The notes beneath the pieces are model-generated. The model was not told where the DNA came from. It worked only from the letters and a program-made list of their open reading frames with translations, and searched no databases. From Chitinophagales bacterium (GTDB lineage: Bacteria; Bacteroidota; Bacteroidia; Chitinophagales; UBA2359), in the NCBI GenBank assembly GCA_020636475.1, contig JACJXU010000002.1, forward strand, positions 283,732-347,731: a stretch of DNA of 64,000 bases. Direction: 5' to 3'. This document shows positions 1 through 9,237 of this stretch, in pieces. Made by a program: the position numbers and the translations under genes. Within the stretch, counting starts at the first letter, position 1; the number at the start of each line of letters is the position of its first letter.

Positions 1-197
1 GATAAAGTGCCGCCAAGACGATTAGGATTTTCAAAAACAGCATCGGACAGTATCTCTATTTCCTGAATAGTTGCTTTGTTGATACGGACATTGCTAATGT
101 TCTTGAAGTAAGGTTTTTCGGCTTGGTTGCAAGCAAAAAAACTGCTAATGGCAAGGGTTATAAACAATATTTGTGCAAAAAAAGATAATTGCTTCAT
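1..197 (-). CDS. LEA type 2-like lipoprotein, partial (3' end outside window)
   Basis: Only the first 65 codons are present; the gene runs off the left edge. It starts with an ATG at 197, a Lys-containing n-region, a hydrophobic stretch and a lipobox ending in Cys at about residue 23 (SSFFAC), so it is probably a lipoprotein. The following text (NVRINKATIQEIEILSDAV then FENPN) resembles the start of LEA type 2 / NDR1-like beta-sandwich domains, which typically read 'leVdavvyNPN'. The family is common in Bacteroidota as small periplasmic lipoproteins of unknown function. The domain call rests on this short match only. Confidence 0.65.
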   Translation of the reverse strand, partial: MKQLSFFAQILFITLAISSFFACNQAEKPYFKNISNVRINKATIQEIEILSDAVFENPNRLGGTL

Positions 198-274
198 CGG
201 GAAAATATAAGGACTTCTTAATTTTAATGTGTTAGTTAGTTTAATAAAGACTAATAAGATAAAATTAAGTAACA

Positions 275-313
275 TAAAAAAAGGGCGTGTTGCCATAGAG
301 ACAACAAACCCTT
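275..313 (-). terminator. Rho-independent terminator of the ECF sigma gene
   Basis: Arms 281-292 and 302-313 pair (AAGGG and GTTG blocks with a 3-nt internal mismatch, 9-nt loop). Read on the minus strand, the stem is followed by a run of seven or more T. It lies about 40 bases past the stop of the sigma factor gene, so it separates that gene from the lipoprotein downstream. Confidence 0.75.
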
Positions 314-350
314 AATGAAGAAAGAGAATTTTTCAAATGAACTAATAAAA

Positions 351-923
351 CTAAAAAACAACTTTATTTTCTTCCATTATTTTGCGCATGTTTATGAGTG
401 CATAGCGCATTCTGCCCAAGGCGGTATTAATACTTACGTTGGTCATTTGGGCAATTTCTTTAAAACTGAGGTCGGCATAATGACGCAAAATCACTACTTC
501 GCGCTGTTCTTCGGGCAGATTGTTCAGTAAACTGCGCACTTTTTCGGCGGTTTGCTGGCGCATAATACGGTCTTCGGCATTGTCGTCTGTAAAGCGCAAT
601 ATTTCAAAAATATCGTAGCCTTCGGTAGTAGTAATAGCCGGAATTCTTTTGGATTTGCGGTAGTGGTCTATACAAAGGTTGTAAGCAATGCGCAAAGCCC
701 AAGGCAAAAACTTGCCTTCTTCGGCGTAGCGTCCGCGCCGCAAGGATTCGATAATTTTTACAAAAGTGTCTTGGAAAATATCCTCCGCTTCTACACTATT
801 TTTAACGAAAAGAAGAATAGTGCGGTATATTTTGTCTTTGTAACGACTCAGTAATTCATTTAAGGCAGCATCGGTACCATTTTTAAAGAGTCGCACCAAC
901 TCTTGGTCTGTCATAGATTTCAT
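351..923 (-). CDS. RNA polymerase sigma-70 factor, ECF subfamily
   Basis: 190 residues, normal length for an ECF sigma factor. Region 2 occupies about residues 20-90: the segment around VEAEDIFQDTFVKI and the DNA-melting/-10 helix near LPWALRIAYNLCIDHYRK. Region 4 is at about residues 130-185, with LPEEQREVVILRHYADLSF and the helix-turn-helix EIAQMTNVSINTALGRMRYA. It would direct RNA polymerase to an extracytoplasmic-stress or surface regulon; the target genes cannot be told. No anti-sigma gene is adjacent (the next genes are uvrA and a lipoprotein), so it may be of the orphan type common in Bacteroidota. ATG at 923 is used; a second ATG three codons later is equally possible. Confidence 0.93.
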   Translation of the reverse strand: MKSMTDQELVRLFKNGTDAALNELLSRYKDKIYRTILLFVKNSVEAEDIFQDTFVKIIESLRRGRYAEEGKFLPWALRIAYNLCIDHYRKSKRIPAITTTEGYDIFEILRFTDDNAEDRIMRQQTAEKVRSLLNNLPEEQREVVILRHYADLSFKEIAQMTNVSINTALGRMRYALINMRKIMEENKVVF

Positions 924-1170
924 ACGCTTTTAAAATTGATTTAAAAGTCACTAAATGTGGTTAAATAATAATAAAAGGTATAAATCTACTCTATAGTTAG
1001 TCGTTTTTTATGCGAAAGAATGCACCAAAGGAAAGCTATTTTTTTTGAATAAACAAGTACAAGGTGATTTTTTTTTAATAAATGCAAATTTTGTACCTAA
1101 AAAGCGCGTATAAGCACTTGTAGCAATGTTTTTTAGACAAGCAACGTCTGTTTGTAGATAGGGTAGTGGT

Positions 1171-4104
1171 TTAATCGTTTAATTCGGTGGCTAAAAATTG
1201 CGCCGTATAGCCTTTATTAATGGTAACTATTTCTTCGGGAGTGCCTTGTGCTACAATGTTGCCGCCTTGTGGTCCGCCTTCAGTACCCAAATCAATAATG
1301 TAATCCATCACCTTTATTACGTCTAAGTTGTGTTCAATAATAAGCACAGTATTGCCCAATTCTACTAATTTTTGCAATACTTCCAGCAGAATATGAATGT
1401 CCTCGAAGTGTAAGCCTGTGGTGGGTTCGTCTAAGATATAAAAGGTTTTGCCCGTAGCTACTTTGCTGAGTTCGGCAGCGAGTTTTACGCGTTGTGCTTC
1501 GCCGCCGCTAAGGGTAGTTGCCGATTGTCCAAGATTGATGTAGCCCAAGCCTACTTCTTGCAATACTTTTAATCTGCGATAAATTTTTGGAACCGCCTCA
1601 AAAAATGTTACTGCTTCGCTCACACTCATGTTTAGCACATCACTAATAGATTTTCCTTTGTAGCGTACTTCTAAGGTTTCGCGGTTGTAGCGTTGCCCGC
1701 GACAAGTTTCGCATTGTACGAGTACATCGGGCAAAAAATTCATTTCTATGCTTTTCATTCCGCCGCCTTGGCAGGTTTCGCAGCGTCCGCCTTTTACATT
1801 AAACGAAAACCGCCCTGCTTTGTAGCCGCGTACTTTGGCTTCGGGCAGTTGGGCGTATAGTTTGCGAATTTCGTCGAATACCTTTATATACGTTACGGCA
1901 TTGGAGCGTGGACTTCGTCCAATGGGCGATTGGTCAATTTCAATTACTTTGTCAATATGTTCTAAGCCTTTTATGTTGTCGTATGCCAAAGGTTTTAGGC
2001 GCGATTTGTAGAAATGCGTCATTAAAATAGGATACAGTGTTTCGATAATAAGGCTCGATTTTCCACTTCCCGAAACGCCCGAAACGCCAATGAGCGTACC
2101 CAAAGGAAATTTTACCGTAAGGTTTTTTAAATTATGACCTTGCGCCCCTTCAATTTCGATAAAGTTGCCGTTGCCTTTGCGCCTTTGCGCCGGAATGGCA
2201 ATATTTTTTTTGCCGGATAAATATTGTGCTGTCAAGGAATTGGCTTGCATAAATTTTTGCGGACTACCTGCGGCAACTACTTGTCCACCCATTTTTCCGG
2301 CACCGGGTCCCAAGTCAATTACATAGTCAGCGGCGAGCATAATGTCTTTGTCGTGTTCTACCACAATAACGGTATTGTCCATGTCGCGAAGTTCCAAAAG
2401 CGATTGAATCAGTTTTTGGTTGTCGCGCTGGTGTAAACCAATGCTGGGTTCGTCCAAAATATAAGTAATGCCACTTAGTTGTGCGCCAATTTGTGTTGCC
2501 AAGCGTATGCGCTGACTTTCGCCGCCGGACAAGCTGGAAGCAGGGCGATTTAAACTAAGATAGCTAAGTCCTACATCGTGCAAAAACTTCAATCGGTTGT
2601 TTATTTCCTTGAGAATATCTTTGGCAATCAGATTTTCACGCTCGTTTAGTTTTGCAGGAATTTGTTGTACAAACTGCCAGAGGGTATCTATTTCCATTTT
2701 GGCAAGTTCGGCAATGTTTTTTTCTGCAATTTTAAAATGCAAAGATTCTATGCCCAGGCGCGTGCCATTGCACTCAGGGCAAATGCTGTACGCCATATAT
2801 TCTTCCGCCCACTGTTGCAGCATAGGTGCATCATTGCTTTGTACGGTGCGGAGTAGCATGTTGGCAATTCCTTCAAATTCTAAATTGTACCAACGCTGGG
2901 TGCCGAAAGTTATCATTTCGGTAACAGGCTTGCCATTTTCGCTTCCGTAAAGTAATATGTCTAAAGCCGATTTTGGGAGTTTTTTTATAGGCGTGTCTAA
3001 AGAAAATTTATACTTTTTAGCTAATTTTTTTACTTTGTCAAACATGTACGTATCGCGGAGGTTTCCCAAAGGCGCAATTCCGCCTTCGGCAATATTCAGT
3101 TGTTGGTCGGGCAGCACCAAATCCAAATCCACCTCATATACTTGCCCCAAACCTTTGCAGTGTGGGCAAGCTCCGTAGGGCGAATTGAAAGAAAAAGTAT
3201 TGGGCGAAGGAGGCGCGTAAGCAATGCCTGTATCGGCACAAACCAGATTGAGGCTGTAACTATACACTGTGTTTTCTTCGTCGGTGAGTATTATTTGCAT
3301 TATGCCATTGCCCATTTTTAGTGCAGTAGCCAGCGAATTGCGCAAACGTTGAAGGAATTTTTCCTGTATCGGGAGTTTGTCCACTACCACTTCTATATCA
3401 TGTATTTTAAAGCGGTCTAACTGCATTTTGGGTGTTATTTCCTTCAATTCATTATCTACCCGCACGCGTACAAACCCTTGCGAGGCAATCTGTTGGAAAA
3501 GCTCGCGGTAGTGTCCTTTGCGCCCGCGCACCACGGGAGCCAATATGTAAATGGTTTTATCTTTGAATTGTGTGAGCCAAAGGTCGAGAATTTGCTGCTC
3601 GGTATATTGCACCATTGGTTTTCCGGTATTGTAGGAATATGCGCTACCGATGCGGGCAAACATTAGCCGGAAAAAATCATACACTTCGGTGACGGTACCT
3701 ACGGTAGAGCGAGGGTTGCGGCTGGTAGTTTTTTGTTCGATAGAAACAACAGGACTCAGCCCTTCAATTTTATCTACATCGGGTCTATCAAAACCGCCCA
3801 AAAACTGTCGGGCATAGGCGGAGAAACTTTCCATATAGCGGCGTTGTCCTTCGGCGTAGAGCGTGTCGAAAGCTAAGGAAGATTTTCCGCTGCCGCTGAT
3901 GCCGGTAAGTACAATTAACTGATTGCGGTCGAAACTTACATGAATATTGCGCAAGTTGTGCACACGTGCGCCTTCTACCTGAATCGTGTTGGTTTCGGCA
4001 GTTGTAGGAGTGTTATTAGATTGCAAAAGGGTATTATTTTTTATTTTAGGAAACAAAAACAAGGAAACATTGTTTTTACCTATAAACAGGAAAAATTTTA
4101 ACAA
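1171..4104 (-). CDS. uvrA: Excinuclease ABC subunit A
   Basis: UvrA, the damage-recognition ATPase of nucleotide excision repair, which hands lesions to UvrB. All hallmarks are visible: the first Walker A (GISGSGKSS, about residues 68-76) followed by FDTLYAEGQRRYMESFSAYARQF, the zinc-finger motifs CPHCKGLG and CETCQGGG...CETCRGQRY, ABC signatures LSGGESQRIRLA and LSGGEAQRVKLA, and the second Walker A GVSGSGKSS. At 977 residues it is about 35 longer than usual at the N-terminus. The only available start is a TTG at 4104; the conserved protein begins near residue 41 (IQVEGARVHNLRNI), and no ATG lies between. The true start may therefore be a downstream TTG near residue 27. Single gene, divergent from rho. 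Confidence 0.97.
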   Translation of the reverse strand: MLKFFLFIGKNNVSLFLFPKIKNNTLLQSNNTPTTAETNTIQVEGARVHNLRNIHVSFDRNQLIVLTGISGSGKSSLAFDTLYAEGQRRYMESFSAYARQFLGGFDRPDVDKIEGLSPVVSIEQKTTSRNPRSTVGTVTEVYDFFRLMFARIGSAYSYNTGKPMVQYTEQQILDLWLTQFKDKTIYILAPVVRGRKGHYRELFQQIASQGFVRVRVDNELKEITPKMQLDRFKIHDIEVVVDKLPIQEKFLQRLRNSLATALKMGNGIMQIILTDEENTVYSYSLNLVCADTGIAYAPPSPNTFSFNSPYGACPHCKGLGQVYEVDLDLVLPDQQLNIAEGGIAPLGNLRDTYMFDKVKKLAKKYKFSLDTPIKKLPKSALDILLYGSENGKPVTEMITFGTQRWYNLEFEGIANMLLRTVQSNDAPMLQQWAEEYMAYSICPECNGTRLGIESLHFKIAEKNIAELAKMEIDTLWQFVQQIPAKLNERENLIAKDILKEINNRLKFLHDVGLSYLSLNRPASSLSGGESQRIRLATQIGAQLSGITYILDEPSIGLHQRDNQKLIQSLLELRDMDNTVIVVEHDKDIMLAADYVIDLGPGAGKMGGQVVAAGSPQKFMQANSLTAQYLSGKKNIAIPAQRRKGNGNFIEIEGAQGHNLKNLTVKFPLGTLIGVSGVSGSGKSSLIIETLYPILMTHFYKSRLKPLAYDNIKGLEHIDKVIEIDQSPIGRSPRSNAVTYIKVFDEIRKLYAQLPEAKVRGYKAGRFSFNVKGGRCETCQGGGMKSIEMNFLPDVLVQCETCRGQRYNRETLEVRYKGKSISDVLNMSVSEAVTFFEAVPKIYRRLKVLQEVGLGYINLGQSATTLSGGEAQRVKLAAELSKVATGKTFYILDEPTTGLHFEDIHILLEVLQKLVELGNTVLIIEHNLDVIKVMDYIIDLGTEGGPQGGNIVAQGTPEEIVTINKGYTAQFLATELND

Positions 4105-4346
4105 AATTGTGAAAACTTTTGGTATTTTTTTTGATATTAATTTTTAATGATTAATTTTGTGCTTATTAACGCAGATATTTTCCCATAAAATATAAGCAAA
4201 ACATAAGCCTTATATAGTACCGTCAATATAACAAACAACTTATACTCAAAGTATAAACCCAACATCAATCTTTTTCAATTACGCACTTTCTTAATCAAAA
4301 TAGATAACCTGAACAATTTTATTTAATAACAAATTAAAATATTTGT

Positions 4347-6014
4347 ATGTACGATATTTTGCAACTGAGTGACATGTTGCTGTATGACTTGTATCAAATA
4401 GCGAATAAACTTAAAATTAAATCTTATAAACGTTTAGAAAAACAGGACTTAATATTAAAGATAATCGAAGCTCAAGCCGCCGGTGAAAATGGCGGCGCAA
4501 AAGAAGAAAAATCCAATAAACAGGAAAATTCTTCTGTAAAAAAACAAAACGAAAACAGTACGAAATCGAAGGATTTTGACGAAACAAGCACAACTAATAT
4601 TCCCAAACAACAAGAAGATAAAGACAATAGTAGCAAAAAGATGCGTAAACGTATTAAAGTGTCGAATACTCGCCAAGGGATAAGTAATAAGGATAGCCGT
4701 CCTGTAATGCCTGTGGCAGAGGAAAGCAAGCCGCAAGTAATGCTTTCGTATCAAGATACGCAGAAAGGTAGAAGTACAGAGCTTAGAGAAGAACCGCCGA
4801 AACTTCCTTATAAAGAAAGAGAAGAACGCGAACGCCCTAATATGAATAATAACAGGGCTTCGGAAAAAAATAAAGATGCAGATTTTGATTTGGACAATGA
4901 TGCCGTAATAGATGCCAGTGGTGTATTGGAAATGATGCCGGATGGTTTCGGCTTTTTGCGCTCGGCGGACTACAACTACTTATCATCTCCTGATGATATT
5001 TATGTTTCTCCTTCTCAGATAAAATTGTTTGGACTAAAAACCGGTGATACTGTAACCGGAGCGGTGCGTCCACCAAAACCGGGTGAAAAATATTTTGCCT
5101 TATTGCGCGTGGAAACGATTAATGGAAGATTGCCCGCAGAAGTACGCGACCGTGTGTCGTTCGATTTTTTAGTGCCTTTGTTCCCCAACGAAAAATTTTC
5201 GATACAAACCCGTGCCGATAAATATTCTACGCGCGTTATTGATTTGTTTTCGCCCATAGGTAAAGGGCAGCGTGGTTTGATTGTAGCACAGCCCAAAACA
5301 GGAAAAACATTTTTGCTAAAAGATGTAGCCAACGCTATTGCTACAAATCACCCCGAAGTATATTTGATAGTATTGCTGATAGATGAGCGTCCCGAAGAGG
5401 TGACAGATATGCAGCGCAGTGTAAATGCCGAAGTAATTGCTTCGACTTTTGACGAGCCGGCGGAGCGTCATGTGCGTGTGTCGGAAATTATTTTGAAAAA
5501 AGCAAAACGCTTGGTAGAGTGTGGACAAGATGTAGTAATTTTGTTGGATTCTATTACCCGTTTGGCGCGTGCTTACAATACAGTAGCACCTCCTTCCGGC
5601 AAAGTGTTGTCGGGTGGGGTAGAGTCGAATGCATTGCATAAACCTAAACAATTCTTTGGCGCAGCGCGCAATATTGAAGATGGTGGCTCGCTTACAATTT
5701 TGGCTACCGCCTTGATAGATACAGGTTCGCGGATGGACGAGGTGATTTTTGAGGAATTTAAAGGAACCGGAAATATGGAACTTCAGCTTGACCGCCGTTT
5801 GGCGAATAAGCGTATTTATCCTTCGGTAAATCTTATTGCCTCGGGTACGCGCCGCGAAGATTTGCTTATGGACAAAGAAGCACTACACCATATGTGGATT
5901 CTGCGCAATCATTTAGCCGATATGACTACCGAAGAAGCGATGGAAAACTTGCTCAAGCATATGAAAGGTACACGCGACAACAGCGAATTTTTAGCGTCAA
6001 TGCGCGGCGGATAA
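4347..6014 (+). CDS. rho: Transcription termination factor Rho
   Basis: Hexameric RNA-dependent ATPase that ends transcription. 555 residues, longer than the 419 of E. coli because of a charged, low-complexity segment (about residues 45-190, rich in Lys, Glu, Asn, Ser) between the Rho N-terminal helical domain and the cold-shock RNA-binding domain. This insertion is typical of Bacteroidota Rho. The RNA-binding domain begins near [20 protein letters not shown]. The ATPase part shows Walker A ([11 protein letters not shown]), Walker B ([16 protein letters not shown]), the Q-loop region and the Arg-rich C-terminal part. ATG at 4347 gives the expected [16 protein letters not shown]ho-N helix. Confidence 0.98.
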   Translation: MYDILQLSDMLLYDLYQIANKLKIKSYKRLEKQDLILKIIEAQAAGENGGAKEEKSNKQENSSVKKQNENSTKSKDFDETSTTNIPKQQEDKDNSSKKMRKRIKVSNTRQGISNKDSRPVMPVAEESKPQVMLSYQDTQKGRSTELREEPPKLPYKEREERERPNMNNNRASEKNKDADFDLDNDAVIDASGVLEMMPDGFGFLRSADYNYLSSPDDIYVSPSQIKLFGLKTGDTVTGAVRPPKPGEKYFALLRVETINGRLPAEVRDRVSFDFLVPLFPNEKFSIQTRADKYSTRVIDLFSPIGKGQRGLIVAQPKTGKTFLLKDVANAIATNHPEVYLIVLLIDERPEEVTDMQRSVNAEVIASTFDEPAERHVRVSEIILKKAKRLVECGQDVVILLDSITRLARAYNTVAPPSGKVLSGGVESNALHKPKQFFGAARNIEDGGSLTILATALIDTGSRMDEVIFEEFKGTGNMELQLDRRLANKRIYPSVNLIASGTRREDLLMDKEALHHMWILRNHLADMTTEEAMENLLKHMKGTRDNSEFLASMRGG

Positions 6015-6131
6015 TTTTTGTAAAAATGTTGTATAGAACGCATATCCGATAATTGTTTGCTGATTTTCAACATTCTTTCTAAGAAAAAAGAGACTTGGAA
6101 TTTTTGTTTCCAATTATTAATCAAATACACG

Positions 6132-6473
6132 ATGGAAATAGATATAAGACCTTGGGGAAAATACGAAGTATTGTTAGATGCGCCTTATTGTAAGGTAAAG
6201 CGTATTACCGTTTTGCCCGATAAACGCCTCAGTTACCAAATGCACTACAAGCGTCAAGAGGCTTGGACTGTGGTACAAGGTACGGCGCATGTGACTTTAG
6301 ATGATGAAATTATTGAAGTAAGTGCCGGAAACACCATTCTTATTCCGCTACAAGCAAAACACAGAGTAGCGAATAGGCAACAAGAGGATTTGGTTTTTGT
6401 AGAAGTACAAACAGGTACTTATTTTGGCGAAGACGATATTGTTCGGTTTGAAGATGATTTTAATCGAGTGTAG
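6132..6473 (+). CDS. Mannose-6-phosphate isomerase-like cupin protein
   Basis: 113 residues from ATG at 6132 (an upstream in-frame TTG at 6057 only adds an unrelated leader). The text RPWGKYEVLLD...CKVKRITVLPDKRLSYQMH...R.EAWTVVQGTAHVTLDD..I.VSAGNTILIPLQAKHRV is the type II phosphomannose isomerase / mannose-1-phosphate guanylyltransferase C-terminal cupin pattern, with the metal-binding QMH, E and H positions present. Such stand-alone cupins may isomerise mannose-6-phosphate or act on other sugar phosphates. It follows rho by about 115 bases on the same strand and ends at a strong bidirectional terminator. Confidence 0.85.
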   Translation: MEIDIRPWGKYEVLLDAPYCKVKRITVLPDKRLSYQMHYKRQEAWTVVQGTAHVTLDDEIIEVSAGNTILIPLQAKHRVANRQQEDLVFVEVQTGTYFGEDDIVRFEDDFNRV

Positions 6474-6485
6474 ATAAATAAAAAA

Positions 6486-6512
6486 AGCGCGGCGAATGCC
6501 GCGCTTTTTTTT
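6486..6512. terminator. Bidirectional Rho-independent terminator
   Basis: A perfect GC-rich hairpin (AGCGCGGC, loop GAAT, GCCGCGCT) at 6486-6505, preceded by a run of A and followed by a run of T. It lies between the convergent cupin (+) and DsbD-N-like (-) genes and can serve both. Confidence 0.92.
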
Positions 6513-6975
6513 ATTCAACTTTGGTTGTTAAATTTATTACTTCGGGAGGGAGACACCGACTGTCGTCGCAACTCATAAATTCTACATTAGTACTAATACT
6601 TTTTAAAACTTTGTTACTTTCTATTTTCGCAACAAACACTACTTCGGTTGCGTATTTTTTGATAATAATACCAAACAAATCGTCATACTTTTCTATTACT
6701 GCGCCTTCTTCCTGTATCGTTTCGGTAAAATGGGCATTAGGTGTATCCAATTCAAAATGTGTAGGAATAGGACCACCTTCGGAAATGTCTTGTGCATAGA
6801 GATACCAATGAGGGTCAATAGTTGCGGTGTATTTTACTTCATAAGTATTATCAGAAATTTTTGTAGCAGCAACGTGCCATTGTACCGGTTGCAAATCTTG
6901 GGCAGATGCCATGCCAATGCCAAAGCTTATTCCCAAAAATGTCAAAATGGTTTTTACTATTTTATTGCTAAACAT
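6511..6975 (-). CDS. DsbD N-terminal (alpha) domain protein, stand-alone
   Basis: 154 residues with a signal peptide (MFSNKIVK..., cleavage after MASAQ). The mature part matches the thiol:disulfide interchange protein DsbD N-terminal domain: QPVQWHVAATKISDNTYEV, IDPHWYLYAQDISEGGPIPTHFELD, and the catalytic pair in MSCDDSRCLPPEV, which corresponds to the two redox cysteines of DsbD-alpha. In classical DsbD this domain is followed by a membrane electron shuttle and a thioredoxin domain; here it stands alone, as in many Bacteroidota. It probably works in the periplasm in disulfide reduction or cytochrome c maturation. Downstream of purQ on the same strand with a 60-base gap. Confidence 0.85.
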   Translation of the reverse strand: MFSNKIVKTILTFLGISFGIGMASAQDLQPVQWHVAATKISDNTYEVKYTATIDPHWYLYAQDISEGGPIPTHFELDTPNAHFTETIQEEGAVIEKYDDLFGIIIKKYATEVVFVAKIESNKVLKSISTNVEFMSCDDSRCLPPEVINLTTKVE

Positions 6976-7035
6976 GTAGTTAAATTTTTTTTACAAAAAA
7001 GGTCTCGAAATCCGACCGTTTAAAGAAACAAAAGT

Positions 7036-7743
7036 TTAAACCAAAAGGTTTTTATTCGAGGCAATAAGCGATTGGAAAAGAAATGCTCCGTCAGTATTGC
7101 CCATAATTAGTTCGGCAGCACGCTCAGGATGCGGCATCATGCCAAAAACATTGGCTTCTTTGTTACATATTCCTGCAATATTGTTTAACGAGCCATTCGG
7201 ATTTGCTTCGGGCTGTACATCTCCGTTTTCATCGGCATAGCGAAATAGCACTTGAGCATTTGCCTCTAATTCCGCCAAAGTATCCGCTTGGGCAAAGTAT
7301 CTTCCTTCGGCGTGTGCTATCGGAATTTTTATTGGTGTATCATCCAAAAACTGTGTCAGTACTGTGCGCTTGTTCTCGGCTTTTATAAAAATGTTTTTAC
7401 AAATGTACTGTTGGTTGGTATTCGGCAAAAGTACGCCCGGCAGCAGTCCGGCTTCGCACAAAATCTGAAAACCATTGCAAATACCCCAAACAAAACCACC
7501 TTTTTGGGCGAAATCTTTTACCGCCTGCATAATCGGCGAAAAACGGGCAATAGCACCACAGCGAAGATAGTCGCCGTAAGAAAATCCGCCCGGCAATACA
7601 AGGCAATCTTGGGGGCCAAAACCATTGAGCTCCGTATCTTTGTGCCAAAGGATTTGCACTTCTTGTTTGAATACATTGCCCAAAACATGCGCCATATCGC
7701 GGTCGCAGTTGGAGCCGGGGAAAACAATAATACCAAATTTCAT
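7036..7743 (-). CDS. purQ: Phosphoribosylformylglycinamidine synthase subunit PurQ
   Basis: Class I glutamine amidotransferase subunit of FGAM synthase, step four of purine synthesis; it supplies ammonia to PurL. 235 residues. Motifs seen: MKFGIIVFPGSNCDRD at the N-terminus, LPGGFSYGDYLRCGAIA, the nucleophilic Cys in VWGICNGFQILCEAGLLPG (Cys89), and the His-Glu pair in MMPHPERAAE. The conserved start is the ATG at 7743; the five extra upstream codons are not needed. The small-subunit arrangement implies separate PurL and PurS elsewhere in the genome, as these genes are not here. Confidence 0.97.
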   Translation of the reverse strand: MKFGIIVFPGSNCDRDMAHVLGNVFKQEVQILWHKDTELNGFGPQDCLVLPGGFSYGDYLRCGAIARFSPIMQAVKDFAQKGGFVWGICNGFQILCEAGLLPGVLLPNTNQQYICKNIFIKAENKRTVLTQFLDDTPIKIPIAHAEGRYFAQADTLAELEANAQVLFRYADENGDVQPEANPNGSLNNIAGICNKEANVFGMMPHPERAAELIMGNTDGAFLFQSLIASNKNLLV

Positions 7744-7769
7744 AAATAAGAAAGGCAATTTTTATCATA

Positions 7770-7812
7770 AAAAAAATGGATTAAAATCTGAAAGACAAAT
7801 TTTTAATCCATT
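7770..7812 (-). terminator. Terminator downstream of the aminotransferase gene
   Basis: Arms 7775-7786 and 7801-7812 form a 12-bp AT-rich stem (AATGGATTAAAA / TTTTAATCCATT). On the minus strand it is followed by eight T. It sits between the aminotransferase stop (7895) and the purQ start (7743). Confidence 0.7.
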
Positions 7813-7894
7813 GGGCAGTATGTTAAAATATGTTTGAAAAACATCATCTTATCGGTAAAATGACGCAAAAAGTTTGTTAATTAAAATCTCTCAA

Positions 7895-8956
7895 TTATAA
7901 TTTAACAATCCAGTCGAATTTATCAGGCTCTAAGCCTTTTTTAATATTGATAAAACGCTGTTTTATGCGCTGAGAAATACGGCGCGTAGAGGCTTCGGGC
8001 AGTTGCATTAAATGACCCTCGTAGCCCAAACTGGCGATAAAAGTAATGGTAGCAGCAGTTCCTGCTCCAAAGCAGTCTTGCAGTAACCCGTTATCGTGTG
8101 CATCAATAATTTCGTGTACCGAAACGGGTCTTTCTTCTACTTTAATACCTTCGTCTCGCAAGAGTTTGATGATACTGTCGCGGGTAATACCTTTCAGAAT
8201 ATTGCCGTCTAATTCGGGCGTAATTGCCGTACCATCAATAATAAAAAACACGTTCATCGTACCAATTTCTTGGATAAAACGATGTTCTTTGGCATCCGTC
8301 CACAGTATTTGGTCGTAGCCTTTTTCTTTAGCCAATTTTGCAGGATACAAGGAAGCTGCATAATTGCCCGCAGCTTTTGCTTCGCCCACTCCCCCTTGGC
8401 AGGCACGAGAGTAATGCGTTTCCATATAAACATTTACGTCGCCGCTATAATAAGGACCCACAGGACAAGTAAAAATAATAAACTCATACGTTTCGCTGGG
8501 ACGTACGCCCACCGCCGGGTCGGTAGAAAACATAAACGGACGAATATACAGGGAATAACCTTCTTGGGTAGGAATCCAATCTTTGTCTAAGGCAAGAAGT
8601 TCTTTCAATCCTTCCATAAACAATTCTTCGGGCAATTCGGGCATACACAAGCGTTTTGCCGAGCGATTTAAGCGGCGAATATTGTCTTGCGGTCTGAAAA
8701 GTAATACATTTCCGTCAGGATCTTTTTCCGCTTTCATACCCTCAAATATCGCCTGACCATAGTGTAAACTGGCAGTTGCCGGACTCAAAGACAAATTGCC
8801 GAAAGGACGTATTTCGGCTGGCTGCCATGCGCCATTGGCATAATTTACAGTAAACATATGGTCGGAAAAAATTTTTCCAAATGGAAGATTTGAAAAATCA
8901 ACGCTTGATAAGCGTGAGTTTTGGATAAGGGTACGTTTTAGCGTGAAATCAATCAT
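7895..8956 (-). CDS. ilvE: Branched-chain amino acid aminotransferase
   Basis: PLP-dependent transaminase that interconverts branched-chain amino acids and their 2-keto acids. 353 residues, of the longer (eukaryote-like, type IIIa) branched-chain aminotransferase form. Diagnostic text: LHYGQAIFEGMKAE, LYIRPFMFSTDP, the PLP Lys194 in GGVGEAKAAGNYAAS, YDQILWTDAKEHRFIQEIGTMNVFF, and ITRDSIIKLLRDEGIKVEERPVS. ATG at 8956 fits the family start. It stands alone between htpG (divergent) and purQ, with its own terminator. Confidence 0.95.
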   Translation of the reverse strand: MIDFTLKRTLIQNSRLSSVDFSNLPFGKIFSDHMFTVNYANGAWQPAEIRPFGNLSLSPATASLHYGQAIFEGMKAEKDPDGNVLLFRPQDNIRRLNRSAKRLCMPELPEELFMEGLKELLALDKDWIPTQEGYSLYIRPFMFSTDPAVGVRPSETYEFIIFTCPVGPYYSGDVNVYMETHYSRACQGGVGEAKAAGNYAASLYPAKLAKEKGYDQILWTDAKEHRFIQEIGTMNVFFIIDGTAITPELDGNILKGITRDSIIKLLRDEGIKVEERPVSVHEIIDAHDNGLLQDCFGAGTAATITFIASLGYEGHLMQLPEASTRRISQRIKQRFINIKKGLEPDKFDWIVKL

Positions 8957-9237
8957 ATTGTAGTATAATTTAGAAGGTGAGTAAAGAAAATTTTTTAATG
9001 TACATAACTAATACTTTTATTCTTTTTCTTCCCTGCAAAGTTAGTGATTTTTTATATTCAATACAAATGTTTTGTAAGACTTAAAGAGTAATATTTTTTA
9101 CTATTTGGGAATAAAATACTGTCAAATTGTCATTTTTTTTGCTTTGGAACAGCTTTTGACTTACTTATTATACCGCAAGTATTAACACTTGTACAGTTTT
9201 TTAATGACAAAATTTCTTAATTTTAAATAACAGACTT

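Noticed and set aside
6057..6131. Longer N-terminus of the cupin protein from TTG at 6057
   Set aside because: The extra 25 residues have no match to the family, and ATG at 6132 gives the normal start.
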